A stretch of 64,000 bases of DNA. It comes from Nitrospirota bacterium (GTDB lineage: Bacteria > Nitrospirota > Nitrospiria > Nitrospirales > Nitrospiraceae). The notes beneath the pieces are model-generated. The model was given only the letters and a program-made list of their open reading frames with translations. It had not been told where the DNA came from and made no database searches. How positions within the stretch are numbered: the first letter of the stretch is position 1; each line of letters opens with the position of its first letter. The stretch covers positions 1-64,000 of the forward strand of contig JBFMAX010000001.1 of the NCBI GenBank assembly GCA_040755395.1. Direction: 5' to 3'. The position numbers were made by a program, and so were the translations under genes. Positions 51,579-63,422 of the stretch are shown piece after piece.

Positions 51579-53906
51579 ATGTTTTCTTTACGAACTCTTC
51601 TGTGTTCCCGCCGCGCTCCGGTCAACGTCATTCCGAGTTCGGCGGGCACTCGGTATTTTCACGCTCAGCCCGTTGCCCGGTCGGGCGGATCTCTAAAACC
51701 GAACGCCGCGACCGATACGCTTCTTCATCGCATCGCGCACAGCGCGAGCACGTCCCGAACCGCAGCAGGAACATTGATCTTGGGGATTTTCCTGTTGGAT
51801 CTCTTTGCTCCGCCTGGTTCTGCGGTCTGGATGCTCTATCTCCTCGCTTTGTGGCTTGCTTTTCGGTCTTCGAATCGGCGGTTCCCTCTCACGATCGCCG
51901 TCGTCTGCACCGGCCTGATTGCAGCGGGCTATGTCCTGTCCACGCCCGAAGAGCCTGTCCGGTTTGCGCTCATCAACCGCGCGTTGGGCGTGCTCGCCCT
52001 GTGGACGCTGGCGATGTTAGTTCGTCAGCGAGCCGACATGGAAGACCGACTCGCGGACAGCGAACGACGTGTTCGGCTCTTGGCCGACGCGGCACCGGTC
52101 ATGATCTGGGCGGCCGGTCCCGATACGCAATGCACCTTCTTCAACAAGCCGTGGCTGGACTTTACCGCTCGCACCATGGCCGAGGAATTAGGAAACGGCT
52201 GGGCCCGGGGAGTGCACCCCGAAGACCGCGATCGCTGCTTCGCTACATATCTAGGCGCGGTCGAGGCGCGCGAGCCGTTCCGGATGGAGTATCGTCTCAG
52301 GCGGGCGGACGGCGACTATCGATGGATACTGGATACCGGCGCTCCGTTGTTCTCGTCCGACGGATCGTATGCAGGACACGTCGGGTCCTGCATCGATATC
52401 TCGGACTATCGGCTCGCGCAGGACACGTTGGAAGACCGGATCCGCGAGCGCGAAGCCCTCTTCGCGTCGTTCATGGACCACCTCCCGGCCTTCGCGTGGG
52501 TGAAGGCCCCCGACGGACGCTACGTCTATGCGAACAAATATTTTTGCGAGGTCTTCGGGCTCAAGTCCGACAAAGTGCTCGGACGCACCGACACAGAGCT
52601 GTTCCCGCCTGATACCGCGAAGCAATTCGTGGAGAACGACCGGTACGTCCTGACCACCGACCAAGAACTCCAGACCATCGAAACGTTTCGGATCGACGGC
52701 CGACAACGTTACGGCTTGGTCCGCAAGTTTCCGATTAGGGACGGGGGCGCGATACGACTGGTCGGCGGCGTCGCCATCGATATGACCGAGGCGAAGCTGG
52801 CGGAAGAGGCGCTGCGGGAGAGCCGGGAACGATTCAGCAGCGCGTTTCGCGACGCGGCCATCGGCATGGCTCTGGTCGGCCCGGACGGCCGGTGGCTCCA
52901 GGTGAATCGGGCCCTTTGCCGAATCGTCGGGTATTCGGAAGAGGAGCTGCTGGCGACCACGTTCCAGGCCATCACTCACCCGGACGACCTCGACGCCGAT
53001 CTGGCATACGTGAACCAGATGTTGCGTGGCGAGATCCCCACCTACCAAATGGAAAAGCGGTATTTTCACAAGCGTGGCCACATCGTCTGGATTCTCCTGA
53101 GCGTGTCTCTCGTTCGCGACCAGGAGGGAAAGCCGCTCTATTTCATCTCTCAGATTCAGGACATCACCCAGCGCAAGCTGGCACTGGAACAACTCCAGGC
53201 CGCGCATGACCGGCTGCGCGACATGACCCGCAAGCTCGTGGCCGCCGAGGAAGAAGAACGGCGACGGCTGTCACGCGAACTGCATGATGAGTTCGGACAG
53301 GCCCTGACCTGTCTGAAATTCGACCTGGTGGCGGTGATCAAGAGCCTCTCCCAGGGCGGAGCCGCCGTTCAACCCGCTGAGGTGACGGACAAAGTCCGCG
53401 CCATGGCGAACCTGGTCGACGACATTATTGAATCGACCCGGCGGATCGCCACCGGCCTCCGACCAAGCATTCTGGATGAACTGGGTCTGGCGGCCGCCGT
53501 CGGGTGGCAGGCGCACCACTTCCAGACCCGCACCGGCATCGTCTGCGAGACAATCATCGATCCGCGGCTCGCGCAATCTCCCGTCGAGGCGACCCTCTCC
53601 ACCACGATCTTTCGTATCCTTCAAGAGTTGCTGACCAACGTGCAACGGCATGCCCAGGCGACCCGTGTACGCATCGCTCTATTCGAGAAAGAGAATGCGC
53701 TGGTCTTGTCCGTGCAGGACAACGGCAAGGGCATCGAACCGGCCCGGACCAGCGGATCGGCGACGCTCGGTATCCGAGGCATTCAAGAGCGGGTGGCGCT
53801 GCTCAGCGGCGAGTTTTCACTGCACGGGGACCCGGGACGGGGCACGTCGGTGGAGGTGAAGCTTCCCCGCCGGGAAGCAACGAGGCCGGAGGGGCCTGGG
53901 CGATGA
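51579..53906 (+). CDS. multi-PAS sensor histidine kinase (HisKA_3)
   Basis: 775 residues. An N-terminal membrane region (about 66-148) of four or so helices is followed by three PAS domains with PAC motifs (about 165-290, 290-410, 415-540; e.g. [20 protein letters not shown]), a coiled coil, the HisKA_3 site [15 protein letters not shown] and an ATPase domain ([22 protein letters not shown]). The first 60 residues look poorly conserved and the start is uncertain. The stop overlaps the next gene's start (ATGA), its cognate regulator. Confidence 0.9.
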   Translation: MFSLRTLLCSRRAPVNVIPSSAGTRYFHAQPVARSGGSLKPNAATDTLLHRIAHSASTSRTAAGTLILGIFLLDLFAPPGSAVWMLYLLALWLAFRSSNRRFPLTIAVVCTGLIAAGYVLSTPEEPVRFALINRALGVLALWTLAMLVRQRADMEDRLADSERRVRLLADAAPVMIWAAGPDTQCTFFNKPWLDFTARTMAEELGNGWARGVHPEDRDRCFATYLGAVEAREPFRMEYRLRRADGDYRWILDTGAPLFSSDGSYAGHVGSCIDISDYRLAQDTLEDRIREREALFASFMDHLPAFAWVKAPDGRYVYANKYFCEVFGLKSDKVLGRTDTELFPPDTAKQFVENDRYVLTTDQELQTIETFRIDGRQRYGLVRKFPIRDGGAIRLVGGVAIDMTEAKLAEEALRESRERFSSAFRDAAIGMALVGPDGRWLQVNRALCRIVGYSEEELLATTFQAITHPDDLDADLAYVNQMLRGEIPTYQMEKRYFHKRGHIVWILLSVSLVRDQEGKPLYFISQIQDITQRKLALEQLQAAHDRLRDMTRKLVAAEEEERRRLSRELHDEFGQALTCLKFDLVAVIKSLSQGGAAVQPAEVTDKVRAMANLVDDIIESTRRIATGLRPSILDELGLAAAVGWQAHHFQTRTGIVCETIIDPRLAQSPVEATLSTTIFRILQELLTNVQRHAQATRVRIALFEKENALVLSVQDNGKGIEPARTSGSATLGIRGIQERVALLSGEFSLHGDPGRGTSVEVKLPRREATRPEGPGR

Positions 53907-54541
53907 GCTTGAAGCACATCCTTGTCGCGGACGACCACGCGATTCTCCGGCAAGGATTGAAACAGGTGCTGGCCGAGGAGTTCGGCGACGCCTTCATCGG
54001 GGAGACGGGCTCCGGACAGGAAGCCTTGGAAAAACTCCGATCCCAACGATGGGATCTCATGATCTTGGACATCAACCTGCCCGACAAGAGCGGGCTGGAT
54101 GTCATCAAAGAGGCGAAGGCCGTGCAGCCTCTCTTGCCGGTGATCGTGTTGAGCATCTATCCGGAAGATCAGTACGCCGTGCGCGCGCTCAAAGCAGGAG
54201 CGGCGGCGTATCTGAACAAGGAAGCGGCCCCGGATGAGCTGGTCAACGCCGTGAAGACCGTGGCGCAGGGTAGGAGATACGTCAGCGCCAGGCTGGCCCG
54301 CGAGTTGGCCAAGAACGCCGGCGACGAACCCGCCGCGCCGCCGCACGCAACCCTGTCCGATCGTGAATTTCAGGTCCTGAGCTTGATCGCCAAGGGCAAA
54401 ACCCTCAAAGAAGTCGCCGAGACGCTGGGACTCAGCAGCAAGACCGTCAGCACGTATCGCGCTCGCTTGCTGGCCAAGCTCAGCCTGCCGACAACGGCCT
54501 CGTTGATCCGGTACGCCATCGAGCAAAGGCTAGTCGAATAG
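53903..54541 (+). CDS. NarL-type response regulator, partner of the upstream kinase
   Basis: 212 residues from [19 protein letters not shown] at 53903. Phospho-acceptor in [14 protein letters not shown] in YLNKEAA; LuxR-type DNA-binding domain [26 protein letters not shown]. It starts within the kinase stop codon (ATGA) after GGAGGGGCC. This is the standard HisKA_3/NarL pairing. Confidence 0.94.
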   Translation: MSLKHILVADDHAILRQGLKQVLAEEFGDAFIGETGSGQEALEKLRSQRWDLMILDINLPDKSGLDVIKEAKAVQPLLPVIVLSIYPEDQYAVRALKAGAAAYLNKEAAPDELVNAVKTVAQGRRYVSARLARELAKNAGDEPAAPPHATLSDREFQVLSLIAKGKTLKEVAETLGLSSKTVSTYRARLLAKLSLPTTASLIRYAIEQRLVE

Positions 54542-54578
54542 CGTCTCCCCCCCGGCCATTTTCCCAAAAGCACGATGC

Positions 54579-54594
54579 GTAGGATTAACCCTAC
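54579..54594. promoter_or_regulatory. dyad GTAGG/CCTAC
   Basis: Arms of five bases separated by ATTAAC, in the 220-base space before a receiver-only regulator gene. It resembles the (C/G)TAGG...CCTA(C/G) form of the palindrome at 51527, so both may bind the same protein. Confidence 0.35.
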
Positions 54595-54761
54595 ACAAAA
54601 TGAGACTTTTCCGTAGACGCTGGAAATTCATCAGCTATACTCCAGTTTGGGTTGACTCCGCACCGGAGCGAAGAGAAGCGTCGGCGCAGGTCAACACACG
54701 GCGCATCCGACCCGGCACGGCTGCTCGGAATGACCGGACTCACGATTCAAGGAGCCGCAAC

Positions 54762-55175
54762 ATGGCCAGGATTCTAGTGGTGGACGACGAACAAAGCATC
54801 CGGGATCTGCTCGATACCATCTTGCGTCGGCGCGGGCACGATGTGCTGTTGGCCGACCAAGGCCAGAAAGCCCTGGAACTGTTCCAGCGAGAACGGCCGC
54901 ATGTCGTGATCCTGGATCTTCACATGCCGGGCATGAACGGGATCGCCGCGCTCAAGCAGTTCCGGACGATCGACGCGCAGACACCGGTGATCATTCTGAC
55001 CGGTGTCGGGACCGAAGCCATGGAACAACAGGCTCGGACGCTCGGAGTGACGGACTTTCTGCAAAAGGGCTTCTCGCTCCATGCCCTCGGAAGCGCACTC
55101 GACCGGGCGCTGAAACAAGCGAATCCTGCGACTTCATCGTCTCCTTCCGCGGCGCCTTCGACGGCAAAGCGCTAG
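54762..55175 (+). CDS. single-domain response regulator
   Basis: 137 residues, a receiver domain with no output: acidic pair in VVDDEQSI, phospho-acceptor in VILDLHMPGMNG, conserved T in IILTGVG and K in FLQKGFS. A Ser/Pro-rich tail ends it. It is likely a phosphorelay intermediate, possibly for the hybrid kinase downstream. AAGGAG precedes the ATG at 54762. Confidence 0.9.
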   Translation: MARILVVDDEQSIRDLLDTILRRRGHDVLLADQGQKALELFQRERPHVVILDLHMPGMNGIAALKQFRTIDAQTPVIILTGVGTEAMEQQARTLGVTDFLQKGFSLHALGSALDRALKQANPATSSSPSAAPSTAKR

Positions 55176-55201
55176 AGCGTCAGGCCACCATAGCAAGCAA
55201 C

Positions 55202-55588
55202 ATGGCGCACGTGTTGATCATCGACGACGAGCTTCCTGTGCGGACGGTGCTCCGCGCCCTCTTGGAGCGCGAAGGGCACACCGTTCTGGACGCACCTGAC
55301 GGTCGGGTCGGCCTCGCTCTACTCCGGACGTCCTCGGTGGACCTTGTGCTGACCGATATTTTCATGCCGGAAAAAGACGGGATCGAAGTCATCATGGAAA
55401 TCAAACGCCGCTGGCCTCATTCGAAAATCATCGCGATCACGGGCGGGGGGCAAACCGGCCAGACGGAATTGATCCCGGCTGCGCTTCTGTTGGGCGCCAC
55501 GCGAATGTTGCAGAAGCCGATCGCCAAGCAAGCGCTCATCGACGCGGTCACCGAAGCGCTCGCAGACCGGGCCGTCGGCGGGGCTTAG
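55202..55588 (+). CDS. single-domain response regulator
   Basis: 128 residues, receiver only: LIIDDELPVR, phospho-acceptor in LVLTDIFMPEKDG, T in AITGGGQ and K in MLQKPIA. It is 26 bases after the first receiver-only gene on the same strand. Two stand-alone receivers followed by PilZ and a hybrid kinase suggest one multi-step relay. Confidence 0.9.
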   Translation: MAHVLIIDDELPVRTVLRALLEREGHTVLDAPDGRVGLALLRTSSVDLVLTDIFMPEKDGIEVIMEIKRRWPHSKIIAITGGGQTGQTELIPAALLLGATRMLQKPIAKQALIDAVTEALADRAVGGA

Positions 55589-55673
55589 CTCTCGAACCCA
55601 GCCCGCTGCATTCCGGCGACGTCCGGCACAGGCACCGCGTGACAATCCGAGTGGAAACACAGGACAGCCTCCT

Positions 55674-56060
55674 ATGATCAATCGACGCCAACACACACGC
55701 TACAAGGTCGCCTTTCCGAGCACGTTTCATGGAGAGCGGGTCGACGGGGAAGGGACCGTCGTCGACATCTCGACCGGCGGTTGCCGGATCACGAGCGAGG
55801 CCGCCGTCTTCACCGGCGACTACATCGGGATCGCCATCCAGCTCTCCGGCGAGACCGCTGTCCTGACCGTGGACTTGGCCGCCGTGCGCTGGTCGATCGG
55901 CAAAGAGTTCGGCGTCGAATTCATCCGCATAAAAGCGGACCACCAAGAGCGCCTGCGCGCCATTGTCGCGCAGATGGAGCAAGCCTCCGCGCACCGGCAA
56001 GAAATCGCCTCCGGGAGCCCCGATGCGGTCGTCGCCGAGGAGTGTCCGAATCAGCAATAG
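55674..56060 (+). CDS. PilZ-domain protein
   Basis: 128 residues with the PilZ c-di-GMP-binding signature: RRQHTR at the N terminus (RxxxR) and VDISTGGCRITSE (D/NxSxxG). It is almost a single domain. Its place between receivers and a hybrid kinase parallels the REC-PilZ fusion at 35929. It likely reports c-di-GMP to the phosphorelay or motility machinery. Confidence 0.9.
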   Translation: MINRRQHTRYKVAFPSTFHGERVDGEGTVVDISTGGCRITSEAAVFTGDYIGIAIQLSGETAVLTVDLAAVRWSIGKEFGVEFIRIKADHQERLRAIVAQMEQASAHRQEIASGSPDAVVAEECPNQQ

Positions 56061-56145
56061 CGAGGCCGCCCGCACCGGCGGCCCGGCCAGGCCGACGAGG
56101 CAAGGACGAGAGCCCGACCTCTCCCTTCCTCTGGAAGATTTACCG

Positions 56146-58296
56146 ATGGATCATCCGTCGCCCGACAAGACCGCCGCTCAGGTCGAGACCCCGCTCGTTT
56201 CCTCGACAGGTTACAACCGCTACCAACTGATCCTCCTCCATACTCTCGTCACCATCGTCCTCTGCTACCAGCTTCTGTTCAGCAAAGATCCGCTGCTTCA
56301 CTCCACCGTTCTGGACCTTGTTGCCCTCGCGCTCATCGGCACGATCATCGGATTGAGCGTCCTGCCGCGGAGCCTGTGGGCCACACGGTGGCTCGTCTGG
56401 GCGCTGGTCTTGTTCGACACCGGCATCACCACCGTGGCCATCTACCTATCCGGACACGCGAGCTCCAACTTCTACGTGGCGTATTTCCTGATCATGCTCA
56501 TCGCCGCTTTCGCCCCGACCTTGTCACAAATGCTCGGCCTCTCGGTGATCCTCTGCCTCTCGTACGGCGTCATGCTGTACCTGGAGACCGGTGAACTCGG
56601 CGTCCTGGGCGAGAGCCATTGGCTCCAGATCCCCATTCTGCTGATTCTGGCCATCTTCTACGGGAGCACCAACGAGAGTGCGCGAAAGCTCAGCCGCGAC
56701 AAGACCCTGCTAGTCGAGCAGATCAGCGAGCGCAAACGCGCCGAAAAGGCGCTCCGCGAGAGCGAGGAGCGCTATCGCCGCCTCGTGGAAGTCTCGCCGT
56801 ACGCTATCTTCATCACCAGACGCCATCGCATCGTCTTCATGAATCAAGCGTGCTATCGGCTCTTGAAGGCCACCAGTCCGGACCAGATCATCGGGCGCTC
56901 GCCGTTCGACTTCTTCGATCCGGAAGACGATCCCGCCGTCAACGACACATTCCGCCGGGCGCTCGGGGAAGGACGACATCTCCCGTTGATCGAGCGACGG
57001 ATCCTGTGTCTTGACGGAACGGTCATCACCGCCGAACTCGCCGTCTCTCCCCTGACCGATCACGCTTCCGCGGCGATGCAGGTAATCCTCCACGACATTA
57101 CCGAACGCAAGCACCTGGAAGAGCAGGTCCGCCAGTCCAAGAAAATGGAAGCCGTGGGACAGCTCGCAGGCGGCGTCGCGCACGATTTCAACAACATGCT
57201 CACCATCATCGCCGGGCACGGCGATTTGTTGGCCGAAGACTCGACGCTGACTGATGATCAGCGCCGCAGCATCGAACAAATCAGGCAGGCCTGCATACGA
57301 GCCTCCTCGCTCACCGCTCAACTGTTGGCCTTCAGCCGGCGGCAAGTGATGCAGCCGAAGGTCTTGAACCTCAATGACGTCGTCGCCAACATGGAGCCGA
57401 TGCTGCGACCGCTGGTCGGCGAACACATCACCCTGTTCACCGTCCTGTCGCCGGGCTTGGGCCATGTCAGGGCCGATCCGAACCAGCTCGAGCAGGTGCT
57501 GATCAATCTGACCATGAACGCCCGCGACGCGATGCCAGACGGCGGGACCCTGACCATCGAAACCGGCGGCTGTGACCTGGATGAGGACGTGATCAGTCGG
57601 CAACGCCTCGACGCCCGGCCGGGTCGATATGTGTCGCTTCGCGTGGCCGACACGGGAGTCGGCATGGACGAGGACACCCTCACCCGAATCTTCGAACCCT
57701 TCTTCACCACGAAACCGAAAGGCAAGGGGACCGGATTGGGCTTGTCCACCGTGTACGGCATCATCAAGCAGAGCGGCGGCAGCATCGCAGTGTGCAGCAG
57801 ACCCGACCAGGGCGCCTCTTTCACCATCTATCTGCCCCGGGTTGAAGAGCCCGTCTGCGCGGACATCACGGGCACCGAGTCACCCGACGCCTTCGAAGGA
57901 ACGGAGACCGTGCTCGTCGCCGAAGATGAACCGGGAGTCAGAAGTCTGGTGCGCGACTCGTTGCGATTGAAAGGCTATACCGTGCTGGAAGCCGGCAATG
58001 GGACGGAGGCCTTGGCTCTGGCTGAACGACACTCGGGACCGATCCATCTTCTGCTCACCGACGTGATCATGCCGCAGATGAACGGGCGGGAACTGAGCGA
58101 ACGGCTCAAGGCGCGAAGGCCCGGCCTCAAAGTGTTGTTCATGTCCGGCTATACGGACGACGCGGTTCTCCGGCACGGGGTCGTCACCGAGGACCTGCCA
58201 TTCATTCAGAAACCCTTCACCCCTTCGGCCCTGGCGGGCAAGATGCGAAACGTACTTGATGCTCGCGATGCGAAACCGGCCTCCGCGATTCGGTAG
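56146..58296 (+). CDS. hybrid sensor histidine kinase (PAS-HisKA-REC)
   Basis: 716 residues from the ATG at 56146. About five membrane helices (25-175), a PAS domain (about 215-330), the HisKA site [17 protein letters not shown], an ATPase domain ([34 protein letters not shown]) and a C-terminal receiver (VAEDEPGV, phospho-acceptor in [13 protein letters not shown] in FIQKPFT). This is the PAS/hybrid type common in Nitrospira. No output domain is present, so the receivers upstream may be its targets. Confidence 0.92.
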   Translation: MDHPSPDKTAAQVETPLVSSTGYNRYQLILLHTLVTIVLCYQLLFSKDPLLHSTVLDLVALALIGTIIGLSVLPRSLWATRWLVWALVLFDTGITTVAIYLSGHASSNFYVAYFLIMLIAAFAPTLSQMLGLSVILCLSYGVMLYLETGELGVLGESHWLQIPILLILAIFYGSTNESARKLSRDKTLLVEQISERKRAEKALRESEERYRRLVEVSPYAIFITRRHRIVFMNQACYRLLKATSPDQIIGRSPFDFFDPEDDPAVNDTFRRALGEGRHLPLIERRILCLDGTVITAELAVSPLTDHASAAMQVILHDITERKHLEEQVRQSKKMEAVGQLAGGVAHDFNNMLTIIAGHGDLLAEDSTLTDDQRRSIEQIRQACIRASSLTAQLLAFSRRQVMQPKVLNLNDVVANMEPMLRPLVGEHITLFTVLSPGLGHVRADPNQLEQVLINLTMNARDAMPDGGTLTIETGGCDLDEDVISRQRLDARPGRYVSLRVADTGVGMDEDTLTRIFEPFFTTKPKGKGTGLGLSTVYGIIKQSGGSIAVCSRPDQGASFTIYLPRVEEPVCADITGTESPDAFEGTETVLVAEDEPGVRSLVRDSLRLKGYTVLEAGNGTEALALAERHSGPIHLLLTDVIMPQMNGRELSERLKARRPGLKVLFMSGYTDDAVLRHGVVTEDLPFIQKPFTPSALAGKMRNVLDARDAKPASAIR

Positions 58297-58394
58297 CCCG
58301 CATTCTCTCACGAGGGTGCGTGACCGTCGCGGCGTTGCTTCGACCCACTCCAGTCGGCGGAGCGATGCGCATCACGAGCCCGAGCCATTTCGCA

Positions 58395-60815
58395 CTATCT
58401 CAACTCGACAATCGTGACGCCGTCGCCGCCCTCGGCTCGTTCTCCGGACCGAAAGCTCGCGACGTACGGAGATCCCTTCAAATACTCCCGCAGAACGGCC
58501 TTCAAGCGCCCGGTGCCGTGGCCGTGAACGACCTTCAGCAAGGATTCCCCGCGCAACGCCGCCCGGTCCAAACCGGCGATCAGCAGATCGAGCGCTTCGT
58601 CGGCCGCTTTGCCGCGGACATCCAGCGCGGCCGGCATATCACGAGCGGGATAAACGGCCGGCCCGAACGGGTTCGTTGTCCAGGCCCGTTTGCTGCGAAC
58701 TGGCTCTTCGGTCGACGATCGGTTGACACCGGCCAGACCGGAGACCGGCACCGAGACTTCACCGTCGCCCACCTTGACGCGGACCCGCTTCTTGCCCGAT
58801 GGGGATTCGAGCAACGTCCCGGTGGCCCCGACGCCGAGGATCTCCACCGGGTCTCCGACGTGAAGCTGTTCCACCGGCATCGGGTCCGACGGAGCCGCCA
58901 GCCGGGCCCTTTCACGTTGTTCCAATTCGGCCAGCCGCTGCTTGGCCTCTTTCGCCTTCTGCGCCGTGCGTTCGCGCTTCAGATCATCGAGAATCGCCTG
59001 GACCTCCGCGCGCGCCCGCAACAGTTCTTCGGTCAGCTTGCGCTTGACACCTTTCCGTTCTTCCCGCTCCGTCTCGCGCAGCCGAGCGAGAATCTCGGCC
59101 GCCTCGCGCGAAGCCCGCTCGGCCTCGACGCGGGCCTGAGAGGCCCGATCCGCTTCCACTGCCAGCCGCCGCTGGTGCTCCTGGAGATCGGTCAGCAGAT
59201 CTTCCAGAGCCCGCTCGTCGCCTTTTAAGAACCGGCGGGCGTCTTCAAGGATCGACTCCTCCATCCCCAACCGGCCCGCGATGTCGAAGGCGGAAGACCC
59301 GCCCGGCATTCCCATCAGCACGCGATACGTCGGCGACAAGGTGCCGACATCGAATTCCACGCTGGCGTTGGCGAAGTCCGGTCTGCTCTGCGCCAGCGCC
59401 TTGAGCGCGTTGTAATGGGTCGTCGCCACGACCTTCATGCCGAGTTGGGCCAGCCGCACCAGGAGCGCTTCCGCCAAGGCCGCCCCTTCCGCCGGATCGG
59501 TGGACGTGACCGGCTCGTCCAAGAGCACCAGCGCCCGCGGCGTCTGGCTGGCACTATCCATCGCGGTCACGGTCGTCGCATGGTTCAACAACCGGATCAT
59601 CTGCGTCATGTGGGCGGAAAAGCTCGAAAGATCCTTGGTCAGATCCTGCGCGTCGCCGATGTCGGCGTAGATTTCCGGGAAAAACGCCATCTCCGAATCC
59701 GACGCGCAGGGCAGCGGAAGCCCGGCGCGGACCATCAAGGCGAACAGCCCGAGCATCTTGAGCGTGACGGTCTTGCCGCCGGTATTGGGTCCCGAGATCA
59801 CGAGCACCCGAACCTGGTCATCCAGCAGGAGATCGTTGGCGACCACCCGGTCTTTCGCCAGCGCCAGCAGCGGGTGTCTCGCTTGCTTGAGCCGGATCCG
59901 GCCGCACTCGTTCAACACGACCGGTCGAGCCCTGAGCCCGCGGCTCAGCGCGGCCTTGGCTGTGACGCAATCCAGTTCCGCCAGGACCTCCATCGCGCCG
60001 ACCATCGCGTCGGCGTGCTCCGCGACCATCGCGGACAGCTCCCGGAGGATCCGCCGCACTTCCCGGTCGACTTCCAGATCGGCCACTTTGATCGCGTTGT
60101 TCAGTTCGACGAGTTCGCGCGGCTCGAGGAACACCGTCGCGCCGCTGGCCGAGACATCGTGAACGATGCCGGGAATTTTTCCCCGCATCTCGGCCTTCAC
60201 CGGGACGACGTATCGGCCTTCGCGTTGGGCGAAGTAGGTTTCCTGCAGGACCTCGGCGTAGCGCTTGGAGTGAAGAATCTGCTCCAGGCGCTGGCGCATG
60301 CGCTGCTTCAGGTCATGGGCGTGGTGGGTCAAGCGCCGGAGCTCGGGGGAGGCGGATTCGCGGATCGAGCCGTCCGGCTCGATGGCCCAGTCGATCTCGC
60401 GCTTGATATGGCCGACTTGCGGAAAGCTTTCCAACGGCTTGGCCAGCTCGCACAGCGCCGGGGCCCGGTCACGGTGACGGCCGATAGAGCGAACGACCTC
60501 GTCGACGAGCCCGAGCACGCTCGAGCAGTCCCGCAATTCATGCGCCTCCATAGGCGCGCCCTTGCTCGCGCGGGCGAGCGGCTCCCGGACGTCGGGAAAC
60601 GTCAAAGCCGGAAAGGGATCGGCGGTTTCTTGGAGCGAGAGCAATTCGGCGGTCTCTTGCAACCTAGTCCGCGCAGCCCGCAACCCTGACTCCAGCGGAA
60701 GGGCCCGGCAGCGGTGGACGCCCATGCTGGAACGGGCGTGCCGAGCCAACGCCTCAAGCAGCCTGTCCCATTCCAGTACGTTCTTGGCCTGTTCAACCAA
60801 CGATGGTTCGTTCAT
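58395..60815 (-). CDS. mutS2: MutS2 (endonuclease/ribosome-rescue ATPase)
   Basis: 806 residues. An N-terminal MutS2 core-lever region is followed by Walker A ISGPNTGGKT (about 333-342), Walker B LVLLDEPVTSTDP, a long coiled coil (about 515-625) and a C-terminal Smr domain (about 725-806; LDVRGKAADEA and VVHGHGTGRLK). MutS2 limits recombination and, in some bacteria, acts on stalled ribosomes. The ATG at 60815 (MNEPSLVE) is preferred to the one at 60830. It is divergent from gapA. Confidence 0.95.
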   Translation of the reverse strand: MNEPSLVEQAKNVLEWDRLLEALARHARSSMGVHRCRALPLESGLRAARTRLQETAELLSLQETADPFPALTFPDVREPLARASKGAPMEAHELRDCSSVLGLVDEVVRSIGRHRDRAPALCELAKPLESFPQVGHIKREIDWAIEPDGSIRESASPELRRLTHHAHDLKQRMRQRLEQILHSKRYAEVLQETYFAQREGRYVVPVKAEMRGKIPGIVHDVSASGATVFLEPRELVELNNAIKVADLEVDREVRRILRELSAMVAEHADAMVGAMEVLAELDCVTAKAALSRGLRARPVVLNECGRIRLKQARHPLLALAKDRVVANDLLLDDQVRVLVISGPNTGGKTVTLKMLGLFALMVRAGLPLPCASDSEMAFFPEIYADIGDAQDLTKDLSSFSAHMTQMIRLLNHATTVTAMDSASQTPRALVLLDEPVTSTDPAEGAALAEALLVRLAQLGMKVVATTHYNALKALAQSRPDFANASVEFDVGTLSPTYRVLMGMPGGSSAFDIAGRLGMEESILEDARRFLKGDERALEDLLTDLQEHQRRLAVEADRASQARVEAERASREAAEILARLRETEREERKGVKRKLTEELLRARAEVQAILDDLKRERTAQKAKEAKQRLAELEQRERARLAAPSDPMPVEQLHVGDPVEILGVGATGTLLESPSGKKRVRVKVGDGEVSVPVSGLAGVNRSSTEEPVRSKRAWTTNPFGPAVYPARDMPAALDVRGKAADEALDLLIAGLDRAALRGESLLKVVHGHGTGRLKAVLREYLKGSPYVASFRSGERAEGGDGVTIVELR

Positions 60816-60970
60816 GGGCGCCCCGCGCACCCGCCGCAGTCACCCCTCGCGAGGGAGCCTCGGCTATGCGGACTCTACCGAAGAACCCGGTCTAGAACAA
60901 GGCGCCCCCGGACCGGCCGAAACACGTAGCGTCTAGGAAAAATCACCGACCCTTTGCTTCATTCCCCGGC

Positions 60971-60999
60971 TTGACAAGGATTCGACGGCTGAGTACTAT
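60971..60999 (+). promoter_or_regulatory. sigma-70-type promoter of gapA
   Basis: TTGACA at 60971-60976 and TACTAT at 60994-60999 are separated by exactly 17 bases. The -35 box is consensus and the -10 differs from TATAAT at two positions. Transcription would start near 61006, directly before a stem-loop. Confidence 0.65.
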
Positions 61000-61009
61000 C
61001 GGGCTTGTC

Positions 61010-62063
<1,054 letters not shown>

Positions 62064-62180
62064 ACGCCTGATCGCCAGGACAGGAACCACGCCTGAGTCC
62101 ATCTCTCCCCTCCGGTCCGCCGCTCCACCCGGACCGCAACTCGGGGCCAGCGGCGTGAAGCGTGAATAAGGAGCGGTGAT

Positions 62181-63380
62181 GTGAACCTGCACAAACAGAC
62201 CATCGAAGACCTTCAACTGTACAACAAGCGCGTCATCATCCGGGCCGACTTCAACGTCCCTCTTGACGACTCGTTGCAGGTGGCCGACGACACCAGGATC
62301 CGATCCACGCTGCCGACCATCAACCGCGCGATCGACGAAGGCGCCAAGGTCATCCTCTGCTCGCACCTCGGCCGTCCCAAAGGAAAGTTCGATCCGAAAC
62401 TCAGCCTGGCCCCGGTGGCCAAGCGACTCCAGCGCTGGCTCGGCAAAGATGTGGTGTTCGCGCCTGACTGCGTCGGTCCAGCGGTCGAGAACGTGGTCGC
62501 ACGCATGAAGCCCGGCGACGTGCTGCTCCTGGAAAACCTGCGCTTCCATCCCGGGGAGGAGAAAAACGACGACGATTTCTCCAAGGCGTTGGCTTCGCTC
62601 GGCGACGTGTACATCAACGACGCCTTCGGCGCCGCGCACCGGGCCCATGCCTCCATCGTCGGCATTCCCAAGTTCGTCAAGGAATCGGCGGCCGGATATC
62701 TTCTGAAAAAGGAAATCGAGTACCTGGAGGGCGCGGTCGAGAACCCGATCCGGCCGTTCGTGGCGATTCTGGGCGGCGCGAAGGTGTCCGGCAAAATCGG
62801 GGTCATCGAGAACCTGGGCAAGAAAGTCGACAAGGTCATCATCGGTGGCGGTATGGCCTTCACCTTCATCAAGGCGATGGGGTTGGAGATCGGCAACTCG
62901 CTCGTCGAAAACGACATGCTCGATTTCGCTAAAGGCGTGCAGGAACACGCTTTCTCGCGCGGGGTGAAGTTTTACCTGCCGGTCGACTGTGTCGTGGCGG
63001 CGAGCCGGGAGCCCGGGGCGGAGACCAAGATCGTACCCGTGCAGGAGATTCCGAAGGACTGGTACGCCCTGGACATCGGCCCCGCGTCGGTCAAACTGTT
63101 CACCGAAGCGGTGCAGAACGCAAAGACGATCCTGTGGAACGGCCCGATGGGCGTGTTCGAAATCGACGCATTCGCCCGCGGGACGATGGCCATGGCCCAT
63201 GCGGTCGCCAACGCGTACGCCTTGACCATCGTGGGCGGCGGTGATACGGCCCTGGCCGTGCACCGGGCCGGCGAGTCGGAAAGTATGTCCTTCATTTCCA
63301 CCGGCGGCGGCGCGGCCCTGGAACTTCTGGAAGGCAAGCAACTCCCCGGCCTGGTCGCCTTGCCCGACCGGAACCCCTGA
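62181..63380 (+). CDS. pgk: phosphoglycerate kinase
   Basis: 399 residues from a GTG start after AAGGAG. Signature VIIRADFNVPLDD near the N terminus, SHLGRPKG, and the C-terminal nucleotide loop WNGPMGVFE with GGGDTALAV. It transfers phosphate between 1,3-bisphosphoglycerate and ADP. Normal length. Second gene of the glycolytic run. Confidence 0.96.
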   Translation: MNLHKQTIEDLQLYNKRVIIRADFNVPLDDSLQVADDTRIRSTLPTINRAIDEGAKVILCSHLGRPKGKFDPKLSLAPVAKRLQRWLGKDVVFAPDCVGPAVENVVARMKPGDVLLLENLRFHPGEEKNDDDFSKALASLGDVYINDAFGAAHRAHASIVGIPKFVKESAAGYLLKKEIEYLEGAVENPIRPFVAILGGAKVSGKIGVIENLGKKVDKVIIGGGMAFTFIKAMGLEIGNSLVENDMLDFAKGVQEHAFSRGVKFYLPVDCVVAASREPGAETKIVPVQEIPKDWYALDIGPASVKLFTEAVQNAKTILWNGPMGVFEIDAFARGTMAMAHAVANAYALTIVGGGDTALAVHRAGESESMSFISTGGGAALELLEGKQLPGLVALPDRNP

Positions 63381-63422
63381 ATTCTCGTGCCAGTCGCATA
63401 ACGATCCGTTGAGGTCACCGCC

